From: DASPLX01 sp035627375 | GTDB taxonomy: Bacteria; Pseudomonadota; Gammaproteobacteria; Burkholderiales; Burkholderiaceae_D | Reading direction: 5' to 3' | Length of the DNA stretch: 64,000 nucleotides | Assembly: GCA_035627375.1 (NCBI GenBank) | Contig: DASPLX010000043.1 | Span: forward strand, 164,081 to 228,080 | Shown here: one piece after another, positions 1-8,642 of the stretch | Layout of the letters: each line of letters begins with the position of its first letter | Position numbering within the stretch: position 1 is the first letter of the stretch | Position numbers and translations under genes: made by a program | The notes under the pieces: model-generated | Told to the model about the DNA's origin: nothing | Database searches by the model: none | The model's input: only the letters and a program-made list of their open reading frames with translations

Positions 1-817
1 GGGCCCCGCAAAAGACGCCGGACACGGCCGGAATGAAGAGCCAGCCGAAGTCGCCGCTGCCGAGTCCCAAGTGCCGCGTGATGAAGGCCGGCGCCGACGA
101 GATGAACAGGAACAGGCCGGCGAAATTGAAGGCCACCGTGCCGGATTTCAGATGGAACAGCGGCGAGCGGAATACCTGCCGGTAGCTGTGGAACAGGAAT
201 CGCGGGCTGAGCTTTTGCCGCTTTTCCGGCGGCAGCGATTCGGGCAGGCGCTTCCAGCAATACCAGAGCAGCAGCACGGCGTACGCGAACAGGAACAGGA
301 AAATCGAACGCCAGTCGAAGATGCGCACGATGGCGCCGCCGAGGATGGGGGCGATGGCCGGCGCGATCGAGAAAATCATCGTCACCAGCGACAGCAGGCG
401 TTCCGCCGCCGGGCCGGCATGCAAGTCGCGGATGATCGCGCGGCCGATCACGATGCCGGCGCCGGCCGAGACGCCTTGCAGGATGCGGAAGGCCCACAGG
501 TATTGCACGCTATGCGCCGCGGCGCAGCCGAGCGAGGCGACTGCGAATACCGCGAGCCAGCCGAGAATGATGTTGCGCCGCCCGAAGGCATCCGACAGCG
601 CCCCGTGCCATAGCGTCATGATGCCGAAGGCCAGCATATAGACGGACAGCGTCTGCTGCACTTCGAGCGTGCTTGCGCCCAGGCTTTGTTCGATGTTCGG
701 AAAGGCCGGCAAATAAGTGTCGATCGAGAACGGACCGAGCATCGCGAGCGCGGCAAGTATTGTGGCGAGGCCGGCGGTGCCGGCGGCGGAGGGCGGGGGC
801 GACGGCTGGTCGGACAT
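1..817 (-). CDS. Bcr/CflA-type MFS drug exporter (3' end cut by window)
   Basis: This is an inner-membrane proton-driven exporter of the Bcr/CflA branch of the major facilitator superfamily, a group known for multidrug efflux. Reading the minus strand from the ATG at 817 gives MSDQPSPPPSAAG, then a first helix containing LGPFSIDTYLPAFP, which is typical of this branch. The loop 2-3 motif reads GALSDAFGRR, matching the MFS signature GxLaDrxGrr. At least seven hydrophobic segments are visible before the window edge, and no stop is reached, so the C-terminal third is missing from view. The substrate cannot be read from sequence. Confidence 0.88.
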   Translation of the reverse strand, partial: MSDQPSPPPSAAGTAGLATILAALAMLGPFSIDTYLPAFPNIEQSLGASTLEVQQTLSVYMLAFGIMTLWHGALSDAFGRRNIILGWLAVFAVASLGCAAAHSVQYLWAFRILQGVSAGAGIVIGRAIIRDLHAGPAAERLLSLVTMIFSIAPAIAPILGGAIVRIFDWRSIFLFLFAYAVLLLWYCWKRLPESLPPEKRQKLSPRFLFHSYRQVFRSPLFHLKSGTVAFNFAGLFLFISSAPAFITRHLGLGSGDFGWLFIPAVSGVFCGA

Positions 818-984
818 GGGGCAAAAGGGTAGGCGGGCAAGCCATGATGATAGTCCACATCGTGAAATCGCGTATTTCGCCCCGGCGCCGGCCGGCCTGA
901 CCGAGGGAGTCGTCTAACCCATCCCGGAGAATGGCGATATAGTGTTCTCTTCGTCGATAGAACATCGCTTCCAGCCATACCAGC

Positions 985-1863
985 ATGACCAGCATGACCA
1001 GCACATCCGAAACCCCATTGTTCAACACCGAGGAAATCGTTCAACTCATGCGGCCGGAACAGACCGGCCCCGACCGCTTCCGGGGACAGAGCCGGCCGAT
1101 CGGCAGCCCGAACGTATTCGGCGGACAAGTGCTCGGCCAGTCGCTCTATGCGGCCGCCGTCACCGTCGAGAACCGCCGCCCGCATTCGCTGCATGCGCTC
1201 TTCATCCTGCCCGGCAACCACAGTCTGCCGATCGACTACGAAGTCGAACGCGTGCGCGACGGCGGCAGCTTCAGCACCCGGCGGGTGGTCGCCTTGCAGG
1301 AAGGCAAGCGCATCTTCGTGATGTCGGCCTCGTTCCAGACCGAAGAAGAGGGCTTGACGCACCAGGTGCCGGCGCCCATCAGCGCCGAACCCGAGACCCT
1401 GCCCTCCGGGCTCGCGCTGTGGAAGGAGCGGGTCGAGGCGGCCGGGCGCCGGTATTATCCGGCGCCGGTCGATTTCCGCGCCGATCACAAGGGCCATATC
1501 TTCGGCGGCCATCCGAGCGGCTTGCTCAAGCAGGTCTGGACCAAGACGCCGGTCGCGCTGCCGGGCGACCGGCTTACCCACGAGACCATGCTGGCCTATG
1601 TCTCCGATTACGGCCTGCTCTGGACCGCCTTGCAGCCGCACGGCATTTCGATGGGCGATCCGCGCCTGCAGATCGCCAGCCTCGACCATGTGATCTGGTT
1701 CCACCGCCCATTCCGCATGGACGAATGGCTGTTGTTCGCGATGGAGAGCACGAATGCCTCGGGCGGCCGCGGGTTGTGCCACGCGAAGATCTATGACCGC
1801 AACGGCGCGCTGGTGGCCAGCGTCGCGCAGGAAGGCCTGATCCGGATCCGCGCGGGGAAATGA
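985..1863 (+). CDS. tesB: Acyl-CoA thioesterase II
   Basis: This 292-residue cytoplasmic enzyme hydrolyses acyl-CoA to free fatty acid and CoA. Its length and the double hot-dog layout match TesB. The conserved N-terminal stretch GSPNVFGGQVLGQSL is present, and the second half has SDYGLLWTAL, LDHVIWFHRPF and VASVAQEGLIR. These carry the Asp, Thr/Ser-region and Gln expected in the TesB active site. Two in-frame ATGs lie at 985 and 994, and the upstream one is used. It stands alone, divergent from the MFS exporter and convergent with the GGDEF/EAL gene. Confidence 0.93.
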   Translation: MTSMTSTSETPLFNTEEIVQLMRPEQTGPDRFRGQSRPIGSPNVFGGQVLGQSLYAAAVTVENRRPHSLHALFILPGNHSLPIDYEVERVRDGGSFSTRRVVALQEGKRIFVMSASFQTEEEGLTHQVPAPISAEPETLPSGLALWKERVEAAGRRYYPAPVDFRADHKGHIFGGHPSGLLKQVWTKTPVALPGDRLTHETMLAYVSDYGLLWTALQPHGISMGDPRLQIASLDHVIWFHRPFRMDEWLLFAMESTNASGGRGLCHAKIYDRNGALVASVAQEGLIRIRAGK

Positions 1864-1902
1864 GAGGCGCCCTGGGCGCGGACCGCCGTTTTGGCAGCCG
1901 CC

Positions 1903-4014
1903 TCACGCGACCGTTTCGCGACCCGTTTCCTCCCGGCCCAGGCGAGCGCGATACCAGGCTTCGAATTCGTTCGCCTGCATCGGCATCGACAGCAGATAGC
2001 CTTGCGCCTGGTCGCAGCCGCGGTCGCGCAGGTAGTCCATCGCCTGTTCCGATTCGATGCCTTCGCCCACTACCTGCAGCTTGAGATTGTGGCCGAGTCC
2101 GATGATGGTGCCCGCGATCAGCTGGTTCGATTCGCTTTGCTCGATGCGTTGAATGAACGACTGGTCGATCTTCAGCTTGTCCAGCGGCAGGTTGCTCAGC
2201 TGGCTCAAGCTCGAATAGCCGGTGCCGAAATCGTCGATGGCGATGCGCACGCCGAGCCTTTTCAGTTCCTTGAGCGTTTCGATCGCGTCCGGCAGGTTGT
2301 CCATGACCGTGGCCTCGGTGATCTCGATCTGCAGGCAGGACGGCTCGATGCCGGCCGCGCGCACCGTTTCGCTTAGTTGCTTGACGAAGGCGCGCTCGTG
2401 AAACTGGGTCGGCGAGACGTTGATCGCGACGCTGATCGGCGGCAGGCCTGCGTCGCGCCAGCGCCGGCATTGGCGGCAGGCTTCCGCCGCGACCCAATCG
2501 CCGAGGCGGCCGATGAGTCCGGCGGATTCGGCGACCGGAATGAAATCTTCGGGATACATCCAGCTGCCGTCTTCTGTCCGCAGGCGCGCGAGCGCCTCGA
2601 CGCCCGAGAGACGGCCGGTGCCGAGATCGACGATCGGCTGGTAGAACAGGGTGAAGCCGTTCTCTCCCAAAGCGTGTTTGAGCCGGACTTCGAGCCGCAG
2701 CCGATCGTGCGCGCTTTCGTCGAGCCCCGGCGTATAGAGCTGGAAGTTGTTGCGGCCGGCCTTCTTGGCCGCGTACATCGCCAGATCGGCGCAGCGGATC
2801 AGCGTTTCGAGATCGTCCGAGTGCGTCGGGAACAAGCTGATGCCGATCGAGGGCGAGACCGAGAGCGTCACCGAACCGACGTCGATCGGCTGACCGATCT
2901 GGTTGAGGATGTTCTGCGCCACGGTCATCGGCCCATGGCTCGAGTCGATGCGCGGCAGCACGACGATGAATTCGTCGCCGCCCAGGCGGCTGACGACATC
3001 TTCCTTCCGGACGCAGAGCAGCAGGCGGCGCGCGACTTCCTGCAGCAGCTTGTCGCCGACGTCGTGTCCGTAAAGATCGTTGACCGCCTTGAAGCGGTCG
3101 AGGTCGATGAACAGGACGGCGCCGCCGGTGTAGTGGCGACCTGCCATCGCGAGCAGATGATTGCAGTATTCGAACAGCAGGGCGCGATTCGGCAAGCCGG
3201 TCAGACTGTCGTGCTGGGACGCTTCACGGGCGCGCTTTTCCGACAGCTTGCGGTCGGTGATGTCGATCGACGAGCCGATCATGCGCACCGCTTCGCCGTT
3301 GAGGTCGAAGAATGTCTGCCCGGTCGCGCTGATCCAGCGCTCCTTGCGGTCACGCAGGCCGATGATCCGGTATTCGGCGTGATATCTGCCGCTGCCGCCG
3401 GGACGTACGGCGTCCTGCAACAAAGCCTGTACGCGGGCACGGTCGTCGGGATGGATGCCGTTCAGGAAAAGATCGTAGGTGACGGCAGCGTCGCGCGGCA
3501 GGCCGAACAGGCGCTTGAGCGTCTCGGTCCAGATCACTTCTCCGGTCTTGGGGAAGTATTCGAACAACCCGATTCCCGTGACTTCGGTGGCGAGCCGGAG
3601 TTTTTCCGCGCTTTTCAGAAGCGCGGCCTCGACTTTCTTGCGCTCGGTGATGTCGGTGGCGAAGAATACCGCTCCTTGGATATTGCCGTCGAGTTTGACC
3701 GGTGAAGCGGTGCATGACGCAAAGAAGGTGGATCGATCCTTGCGGATTACGACCCAGATGAAATCGCGCGTCGTTTCGCCTCGCGTGGCGGCGCAATACG
3801 CCTGACATTGCTCCGCGGGGGCAGGCGTGCCGTCCGGGAAACGATGATGAATCGTTTCCCGGATGGTGCGCCCGAAAATCTCATGATCTTCAAAACCGAA
3901 AACGCGCCGCGCTTCGGGGTTTTGATAAGTAATGCGGCCGTGCGCGTCAGTCACGAAAATGGAATCGGCAGCCTGTTCCGCGATGCTGCGATAAATTGCC
4001 AAGTTGGTTTTCAT
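1903..4014 (-). CDS. PAS-PAS-GGDEF-EAL cyclic-di-GMP protein
   Basis: This 703-residue cytoplasmic signalling protein has two PAS/PAC sensor domains (about 10-130 and 140-265), a GGDEF diguanylate cyclase domain and an EAL phosphodiesterase domain. The cyclase motif GGDEF is intact at 345-349. The EAL motif (E473) sits in GVEALARL, and further EAL signatures follow: IEITEATVMDN, IDDFGTGYSSL, LKIDQSF and GEGIES. Both activities therefore look possible, with PAS input deciding the balance. No membrane segment is seen. The reading frame stays open upstream to 4185, but MKTNLAIYRSI at 4014 begins just before the first PAS domain and is the likelier start. Confidence 0.9.
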   Translation of the reverse strand: MKTNLAIYRSIAEQAADSIFVTDAHGRITYQNPEARRVFGFEDHEIFGRTIRETIHHRFPDGTPAPAEQCQAYCAATRGETTRDFIWVVIRKDRSTFFASCTASPVKLDGNIQGAVFFATDITERKKVEAALLKSAEKLRLATEVTGIGLFEYFPKTGEVIWTETLKRLFGLPRDAAVTYDLFLNGIHPDDRARVQALLQDAVRPGGSGRYHAEYRIIGLRDRKERWISATGQTFFDLNGEAVRMIGSSIDITDRKLSEKRAREASQHDSLTGLPNRALLFEYCNHLLAMAGRHYTGGAVLFIDLDRFKAVNDLYGHDVGDKLLQEVARRLLLCVRKEDVVSRLGGDEFIVVLPRIDSSHGPMTVAQNILNQIGQPIDVGSVTLSVSPSIGISLFPTHSDDLETLIRCADLAMYAAKKAGRNNFQLYTPGLDESAHDRLRLEVRLKHALGENGFTLFYQPIVDLGTGRLSGVEALARLRTEDGSWMYPEDFIPVAESAGLIGRLGDWVAAEACRQCRRWRDAGLPPISVAINVSPTQFHERAFVKQLSETVRAAGIEPSCLQIEITEATVMDNLPDAIETLKELKRLGVRIAIDDFGTGYSSLSQLSNLPLDKLKIDQSFIQRIEQSESNQLIAGTIIGLGHNLKLQVVGEGIESEQAMDYLRDRGCDQAQGYLLSMPMQANEFEAWYRARLGREETGRETVA

Positions 4015-4120
4015 ACCGCATCCCGAATAGTCGGTTCGACTTGGCATGCGGGATTTTGTTCGGTCCCGTTTGCCTGCGGAACGAAAGCCGGGCGTGACTG
4101 CGGTCCTGCCCTGATATTTG

Positions 4121-4510
4121 TCAATTATCCTTTTTCCATCGAAATGCGTTTGCGAATCGCCATGCCTTCTTGTGAGCCTTGGCATGTATGAGATTGGTCA
4201 CGCCGATCAGGTTGCTTGTGTAAGCGCGTTCCAGACGATCGATCATCTGCGAGAGTTCCGCCGAGCGGGGGCGATAGCGGTAAAGCCGTGCCTGCCCATA
4301 AATGCATTCCGCCATGCCGGCCGCTTGCAATTCGGAAAGCAGCGCTTGCGCCGCCTTTTCCGTCAAATAGAGACGTTGCGCCGCGTGTTTTGCATCCCAA
4401 GCCATGCGATGTTCTCGCCGAAGGAGCAGAATGGCCTCCAGATAGGGTACGGAGGGAATATTGAGCTGAATGAAACATGCGATATCGTCGGGGATGGGTT
4501 CCCGATCCAT
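4121..4510 (-). CDS. Winged-helix-like hypothetical protein, copy 1
   Basis: This 129-residue protein is not of a family I can name with certainty. It looks like a small winged-helix regulator: residues 20-75 hold a helix-rich stretch with WDAKHAAQRLYLTEKAAQ, then ALLSELQAAGMAE and a wing-like IYGQARLYRYRP. A full-length paralog lies at 60502-60891 with the same length and most residues shared. Each copy is divergent from a near-identical OmpR-type response regulator and separated from it by a PmrA-like direct repeat. The context suggests an accessory regulator of that system. Cys and membrane segments are not notable. Confidence 0.75.
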   Translation of the reverse strand: MDREPIPDDIACFIQLNIPSVPYLEAILLLRREHRMAWDAKHAAQRLYLTEKAAQALLSELQAAGMAECIYGQARLYRYRPRSAELSQMIDRLERAYTSNLIGVTNLIHAKAHKKAWRFANAFRWKKDN

Positions 4511-4533
4511 AATTTCCGGGCGCGAAAAATGTC

Positions 4534-4550
4534 GAATGCGCGTAGGATAC
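4534..4550 (-). promoter_or_regulatory. Conserved 17-bp leader/promoter block of winged-helix gene 1
   Basis: Read on the minus strand the block is GTATCCTACGCGCATTC. The identical 17 bases occur at 60463-60479, at nearly the same distance (about 23 nt) from the ATG of the paralogous gene. It contains a TATCCT that could serve as a -10 element. Its conservation, when much of the flanking DNA differs, suggests a promoter or protein-binding site for the winged-helix gene. Confidence 0.5.
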
Positions 4551-4575
4551 GGCAGGTTGGGGCCAAAGGCCGGAA

Positions 4576-4592
4576 TTTAAGATTTGCTTAAG
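4576..4592 (+). promoter_or_regulatory. PmrA/QseB-like box upstream of response regulator 1
   Basis: The direct repeat is TTTAAG-ATTTG-CTTAAG. It fits the known PmrA box pattern YTTAAK-N5-YTTAAK. Exactly 12 nt separate it from a -10-like ATATTC at 4605-4610, and the last three spacer bases are GCA, as at four of the five sites. It should drive the response regulator on the plus strand, giving an autoregulated operon with a leader of roughly 110 nt. It may also affect the divergent winged-helix gene. Confidence 0.7.
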
Positions 4593-4726
4593 TTTCGTTG
4601 GGCAATATTCCAACCTCGGTTTTCTGTCGGCTCGGTCCGGCGGCCGACTTGATCAGGAAGAAATATCTTGTTTCCTCGTCCGTTATCCGGCGCTGCGGCG
4701 CCCTTTCTTCCTGCATGCGGCGATCG

Positions 4727-5383
4727 ATGAAGATCCTGCTTGCCGAAGACGATCGCATGATCGGCGAAAACATCCAGATCGCCTTGGACGGCGAAGGCAT
4801 CGCCGTGGATTGGGTGCGGGACGGCATCGCCGCCGAGGCCGCGCTCCATGCGCAAACGTTCGACGCCGTACTGCTCGATCTCGGTCTGCCCCGTAAGGAT
4901 GGCATCGACGTGTTGCGCTATCTGCGCGCGGCCGGCAACCGAACGCCGGTGCTGGTGCTGACGGCGCGCGACACGGTGCCCGAGCGCGTGCTGGGTCTCA
5001 AGGCCGGTGCCGACGACTATCTCGTCAAGCCCTTCGATCTCGAAGAATTGATGGCGCGGCTGCATGCCCTGGTACGGCGGGCGCGAGGCGGCGATATCGT
5101 TTACCGGAACGGCAATGTCAGCGTCAATCTCGAAACGCGCCAGGTCGTCATCGGCGGCCGGCAGGTCGTGCTGTCGTCGCGCGAATGGGCGGTGCTCGAT
5201 GCGCTGCTGACGCGGCCCGGGGCGATCTTGTCGCGCGCGCAGCTCGAGGAACGGTTATACGGCTGGTCCGGCGAAGTGGAAAGCAATGCGATCGAGGTCT
5301 ATATCCACGGCTTGCGCAAGAAACTCGGCCAGCAGTTCGTCGTCAACGTGCGAGGACTCGGCTACATGGTCGGAAAGGGCTGA
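4727..5383 (+). CDS. OmpR-family response regulator, PmrA/QseB-like, copy 1
   Basis: This 218-residue DNA-binding response regulator has a receiver domain (1-115) with acidic pocket EDD at 7-9, phosphoacceptor Asp51 in AVLLDLGLP, and the conserved Lys in YLVKPFD. A winged-helix OmpR/PhoB domain follows and ends in VRGLGYMVGK. The chosen start is MKILLAEDD; the open frame begins earlier at 4598 but has no receiver homology there. It overlaps the kinase gene by one base (TGATG). The DNA-binding half is nearly identical to the copy at 59712-60368, so both should recognise the same sites. A PmrA-like box lies upstream. Confidence 0.92.
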   Translation: MKILLAEDDRMIGENIQIALDGEGIAVDWVRDGIAAEAALHAQTFDAVLLDLGLPRKDGIDVLRYLRAAGNRTPVLVLTARDTVPERVLGLKAGADDYLVKPFDLEELMARLHALVRRARGGDIVYRNGNVSVNLETRQVVIGGRQVVLSSREWAVLDALLTRPGAILSRAQLEERLYGWSGEVESNAIEVYIHGLRKKLGQQFVVNVRGLGYMVGKG

Positions 5384-6699
5384 TGGGATCGCTGCGTATC
5401 CGCCTGCTGCTCTTGCTCGGCGCGGCGATCCTGCTGGCGACGATCGTGCAGTTCGCGGCCACTTTCCGCGCTTCGATGCAGCGCGCCGATACGCTGTTCG
5501 ATTTTCACATGCGTCAGATGGCGCTTGCCCTGCAGGACAGCACCTTCGAGCAGATCGAGTGGCACGCGCCGGGCGCGGAACAGAATCCGTTTTTCGAATT
5601 CATCGTCCAGGTGTGGAATGCCGACGGCATCCGTATCTATCAAACCAGCAGCTATCGCACGCTGCCGCCGCGCGCGCCGCTCGGCTACGCGGTGGTCAAG
5701 GCAGGAAACAGCGACTGGCGCACCTACGCCGTCGCCAGCCGCGGCCGCGTAATCCAGATCGCGCAGCGCCTCGACAGCCGGCGCCAGCGTGCCATCACGA
5801 TCGCCTTCGAATCGGTGTGGCCGCTGCTGCCGGTGTCGCTGCTCCTGCTCGGCGCGGCATGGTGGGTCGTCACCAGCGCGCTGTCGCCGCTCAACCGCGT
5901 CGGCCGCGAATTGTCGGCACGCAACGCCGACTCGCTCGCGCCGGTGAGCGATACCGGCGTGCCGCGCGAGGTGCGCGGTCTCATCGGCGAGCTCAATTCG
6001 CTGCTCGGACGCCTGGCGTTCGCGATCGAAGCGCAGCAGCGCTTCGTCGCCGATGCGGCGCATGAACTGCGGTCGCCGCTGACCGCGCTCAAGCTCCAGG
6101 TGCAGACGCTGATCCGAGCCCGCGGCGACGAAGCCCGGAAGCAAGCGGTGCAGCGCCTGGCCGACGGCGTCGAACGCGCCGCCCGCCTGGTCGAGCAATT
6201 GCTCGTGCTGGCGCGCCAGGGATCGCGCACCGACTTGTCCGAACCCGCCGGCGCATCGCTTGCCGATGCCGTCCGGCAAGCCGCCGCCGACACGATGGTG
6301 CTGGCCAATGCGCGCGGAATCGAGCTGGAATGCCGCGGCTTCGCGGACGTTCGCATCGCCGGCAATGCCGGCGATCTGCACATGCTTGCACGCAACCTGC
6401 TCGACAATGCCGTGCGCTATACGCCCGTCGGCGGAAAAGTGTTGATCGACCTCGCCGATCTGCCGGATGCGGCGGTGCTGACGATCGAGGATTCCGGCCC
6501 GGGAATCCCGGCCGACAGCCGCGACCGCGTATTCGACAGGTTCTACCGCGTGCCGGGCACCGATATGGACGGCAGCGGCTTGGGGTTGGCCATCGTGAAG
6601 GCCATCGCCGAACGGCATGGCGCCGCCATTTCCTTCGGCGAGTCTTCGATCGGCGGCTTGATGGTCAGCGTATCCTTTCCCCATGCTCGGCCGGATTGA
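5383..6699 (+). CDS. Sensor histidine kinase, PmrB/QseC-like
   Basis: This 438-residue inner-membrane kinase is the likely partner of the preceding regulator. Helix 1 spans about 6-27, a periplasmic domain of some 115 residues follows, and helix 2 spans about 145-170. A short HAMP-like linker leads to a HisKA domain with DAAHELRSP (His227). The HATPase has NLLDNAVRYTP, EDSGPGIP and DGSGLGLAIVKA, so all catalytic boxes are intact. The start is the ATG overlapping the regulator stop; the frame is open further upstream only as a shadow of the regulator. The periplasmic ligand is unknown; metal-poor acidic clusters like those of PmrB are not obvious. Confidence 0.92.
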   Translation: MGSLRIRLLLLLGAAILLATIVQFAATFRASMQRADTLFDFHMRQMALALQDSTFEQIEWHAPGAEQNPFFEFIVQVWNADGIRIYQTSSYRTLPPRAPLGYAVVKAGNSDWRTYAVASRGRVIQIAQRLDSRRQRAITIAFESVWPLLPVSLLLLGAAWWVVTSALSPLNRVGRELSARNADSLAPVSDTGVPREVRGLIGELNSLLGRLAFAIEAQQRFVADAAHELRSPLTALKLQVQTLIRARGDEARKQAVQRLADGVERAARLVEQLLVLARQGSRTDLSEPAGASLADAVRQAAADTMVLANARGIELECRGFADVRIAGNAGDLHMLARNLLDNAVRYTPVGGKVLIDLADLPDAAVLTIEDSGPGIPADSRDRVFDRFYRVPGTDMDGSGLGLAIVKAIAERHGAAISFGESSIGGLMVSVSFPHARPD

Positions 6700-6704
6700 G
6701 GCTT

Positions 6705-6732
6705 CATAAGACCGGTTTAAGGTTGGCTTAAG
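6705..6732 (+). promoter_or_regulatory. Triple PmrA-like repeat driving candidate small RNA 1
   Basis: Three half-sites repeat with an 11-bp period: CATAAG (6705-6710), TTTAAG (6716-6721) and CTTAAG (6727-6732). The last two form a strong PmrA-type box. The 12 nt after it end in GCA and lead to CCATGT (6745-6750) in the -10 position, a poor -10 that would need an activator. The spacer closely matches the one upstream of the OtsA fusion (TGTtCTCgGGCA versus TGTcCTCaGGCA). Confidence 0.65.
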
Positions 6733-6756
6733 TGTTCTCGGGCACCATGTGGCAAT

Positions 6757-6897
6757 CCCGAGCGATTTCGAATCCGGCGGGCGAAGCCGAACCGGCTTCC
6801 CGCCACCGAGGCACTAGAGTAGCGATCAGTGCAGAGTAAAGCGAGTACGATCCGCTTTTTAGAGCTCCCTTCCGCGCGGAAGGGAGCATTTTTTTTT
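6757..6897 (+). ncRNA. Candidate PmrA-type-regulated small RNA, copy 1
   Basis: A segment of about 140 nt runs from the predicted start after the box to a strong terminator. The neighbouring gene on the far side is antisense, so it is not a leader of a downstream gene. A related segment lies at 58041-58186 on the minus strand, again after a PmrA-like box and before the same type of terminator. Shared blocks in order are TCGAAT, AACCGG, CTTCC, CCGAGGCA, GAGTAGCGATCAGT and GATCCGC. A 30-codon reading frame (6746-6838) is not preserved in the second copy, which favours an RNA over a peptide. The exact start is inferred. Confidence 0.5.
6864..6897 (+). terminator. Rho-independent terminator of candidate small RNA 1
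   Basis: A perfect 10-bp stem GCTCCCTTCC / GGAAGGGAGC closes a GCGC loop (6864-6887). One A and nine T residues follow (6889-6897). The same stem sequence, slightly altered, ends the second copy at 58051-58074. Confidence 0.9.
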
Positions 6898-7010
6898 CCC
6901 GTCACTCCACCGGAGTGATCCGCCGAGGGCGCGGAATATGCGGCCATCGGCAGCGCCCATGGCATGGTCGACATGGCGATTCGTCGCTTTCGGGAAGAAT
7001 TCGAGTCGTT

Positions 7011-7595
7011 CTAGAAGACCCGGCAATTCGTCTCGATCCCGTCCAGCCTGAATGCCATGTCGTCACTGAAGCGATAGAGATATTCATCTTCGCCGTTTTT
7101 CTCGAATCCCATGCGCAGCGCCAACATGGCGACGCCCCGGCCGCGCGGCGCGATGAGGAGGGTGTCGCACAATTTCTCTTCCTTGGCGTACTGCTTGCAC
7201 TTGGCAAAGAGGTTGGTGCCGATGCCGCGCCGTTGCCTGGCGTCGGCGACGACGCAGGCTAGTTCGCCCCGTCTCTCGTTGTCGACATCGCGAATGCTCA
7301 ATTCGACGATCGCGATCAATTTGCCGTTTTCGCGGGCCGTCAGCAGACGATACTTGTCGCCGGAGCCGGCGCAGAGATCCAGGTACTTGTTGATATCGCC
7401 TTCCTCTTGCTTGAGACAGGAGAAGCGCGAGTTCCAGGACGTTGTGCCGACGTCGTCGCGGAAAAACTGCACGAGTTCGGCCCTCAGGGCGGCCGACTCT
7501 TTCAGCGCGCCGCCGGTATGCCATTCGAACGCGGTCGGATTGATAGTCTGCGAGGAGCGAGGCGAAATCAGGCTGGGCGAGGTCGATAGAATCAT
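7011..7595 (-). CDS. GNAT-family N-acetyltransferase
   Basis: This is a predicted acetyltransferase of 194 residues. The C-terminal half carries the GNAT fold: IAIVELSIRDVDNE (beta 4), then ELACVVADARQRRGIGTNLF with the acetyl-CoA motif RQRRGIGT, then LLIAPRGRGVAMLALRMGF. The ATG at 7595 has GGGAAG upstream and is preferred to the longer frame that runs to 8069 over the divergent gene. The substrate cannot be inferred; the N-terminal 70 residues match nothing I recognise. It is convergent with candidate small RNA 1. Confidence 0.75.
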   Translation of the reverse strand: MILSTSPSLISPRSSQTINPTAFEWHTGGALKESAALRAELVQFFRDDVGTTSWNSRFSCLKQEEGDINKYLDLCAGSGDKYRLLTARENGKLIAIVELSIRDVDNERRGELACVVADARQRRGIGTNLFAKCKQYAKEEKLCDTLLIAPRGRGVAMLALRMGFEKNGEDEYLYRFSDDMAFRLDGIETNCRVF

Positions 7596-7802
7596 TATCT
7601 TCCCGAACGATTCATGTGGTTCAAAGGCATGGCGGAGGAGCGCGACGGCCTGTCGCGCAAACGATGAGTGGCGATTGCCCGGGCATTCGTTCAATCCATC
7701 GACACAAAATTGAACGATGCGGGTCTGTTTGTCCACCAATGTGGAAGTCCGCGGCATGGACTTCCATTCTTTTTCCGACCATCCCATGTCAACGGAACCG
7801 AC

Positions 7803-8642
7803 ATGCTGACTTCGTCTACCATTACCCCCAATACCATCGCCCGGTCTTCCACGCCCGATGAGACGGCGCAGGGCGATCGCGCATTGCACCGCATCCGATT
7901 GGTCGGCCGCCAATTGCTGAGCGCGGAAGAAAGGAACATCGACGCGCCTCTTCCTCTTATGAAGGTAACGCTCGAGGAATTGGAACAGGCCGTCATGGCC
8001 GAACCGGCCTTTCGGCAATATCTGAACAGGCATGCCGGCACCGGCAAGGAATCCTTGGTCAAGCGGCAATGGCTGCTAGATCTGGCCGCCGCGGTGAATG
8101 GAAAGCTTTCCGGCATGCGGCCGGGCGAGCGTGGAATCGAGCTCACGTTCAGATTCCGCAAAGCATATAAGGACGTTCATCACATCGCGGCCGGGGCGCT
8201 CTGGCGCGACGAGGAGGGCGGGCTCAAGCTGGGATTGGCGCATCAGGAAAGCATTCCAATAGGAAACAGCGGGCGCTCTCAAGGTCTAGTTTTCGATACC
8301 TTCAGCACCGAACGCTATTTCCAGGACAAGCGTGCTCCCGTCCTGTCCTCGATGGAGCGGCATGGTCCGCCGGATGTCATGGTCCGGACTTGCGCCTATC
8401 CGCAGAACATCTCGGTGATGGCGAAGTGGTTGAACGATGAAGAAAACTGTCGCCATCCCTATGGTTTCGATGGGAAGAAGAACGAGCAGGGCTTTCATGA
8501 GCTGACCTGCTTTTCGATTACCAGCGCGGTGCACAAAAGCCTGCGCGGCGAATTTTCCTATGTAGACACGAAGCCGACCCTGCCGGATGGCTTCAGGGAC
8601 GTTATCGTCGACCTGTTCGGAAAGGAAAGCTATGAGAGGTAG
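7803..8642 (+). CDS. Unknown protein, interrupted by in-frame TAG
   Basis: I do not recognise this family. The visible product is 279 residues, soluble, without signal peptide or membrane segment, and Ser/Thr-rich over its first 20 residues. The frame ends at TAG (8640-8642), yet the same frame continues for 49 protein-like codons to TGA at 8790-8792. That would put the gene end 17 nt before the start of the next gene, the normal spacing for a coupled pair. The next gene resembles a type III secretion chaperone, so a secreted effector is one possibility, but nothing in the protein itself proves it. ATG 7803 is chosen over an earlier 7668 frame. Confidence 0.6.
   Translation: MLTSSTITPNTIARSSTPDETAQGDRALHRIRLVGRQLLSAEERNIDAPLPLMKVTLEELEQAVMAEPAFRQYLNRHAGTGKESLVKRQWLLDLAAAVNGKLSGMRPGERGIELTFRFRKAYKDVHHIAAGALWRDEEGGLKLGLAHQESIPIGNSGRSQGLVFDTFSTERYFQDKRAPVLSSMERHGPPDVMVRTCAYPQNISVMAKWLNDEENCRHPYGFDGKKNEQGFHELTCFSITSAVHKSLRGEFSYVDTKPTLPDGFRDVIVDLFGKESYER

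Noticed and set aside
6746..6838. 30-codon reading frame inside candidate small RNA 1
   Set aside because: There is no ribosome site, and the frame is not kept in copy 2, where conserved blocks fall in other frames.
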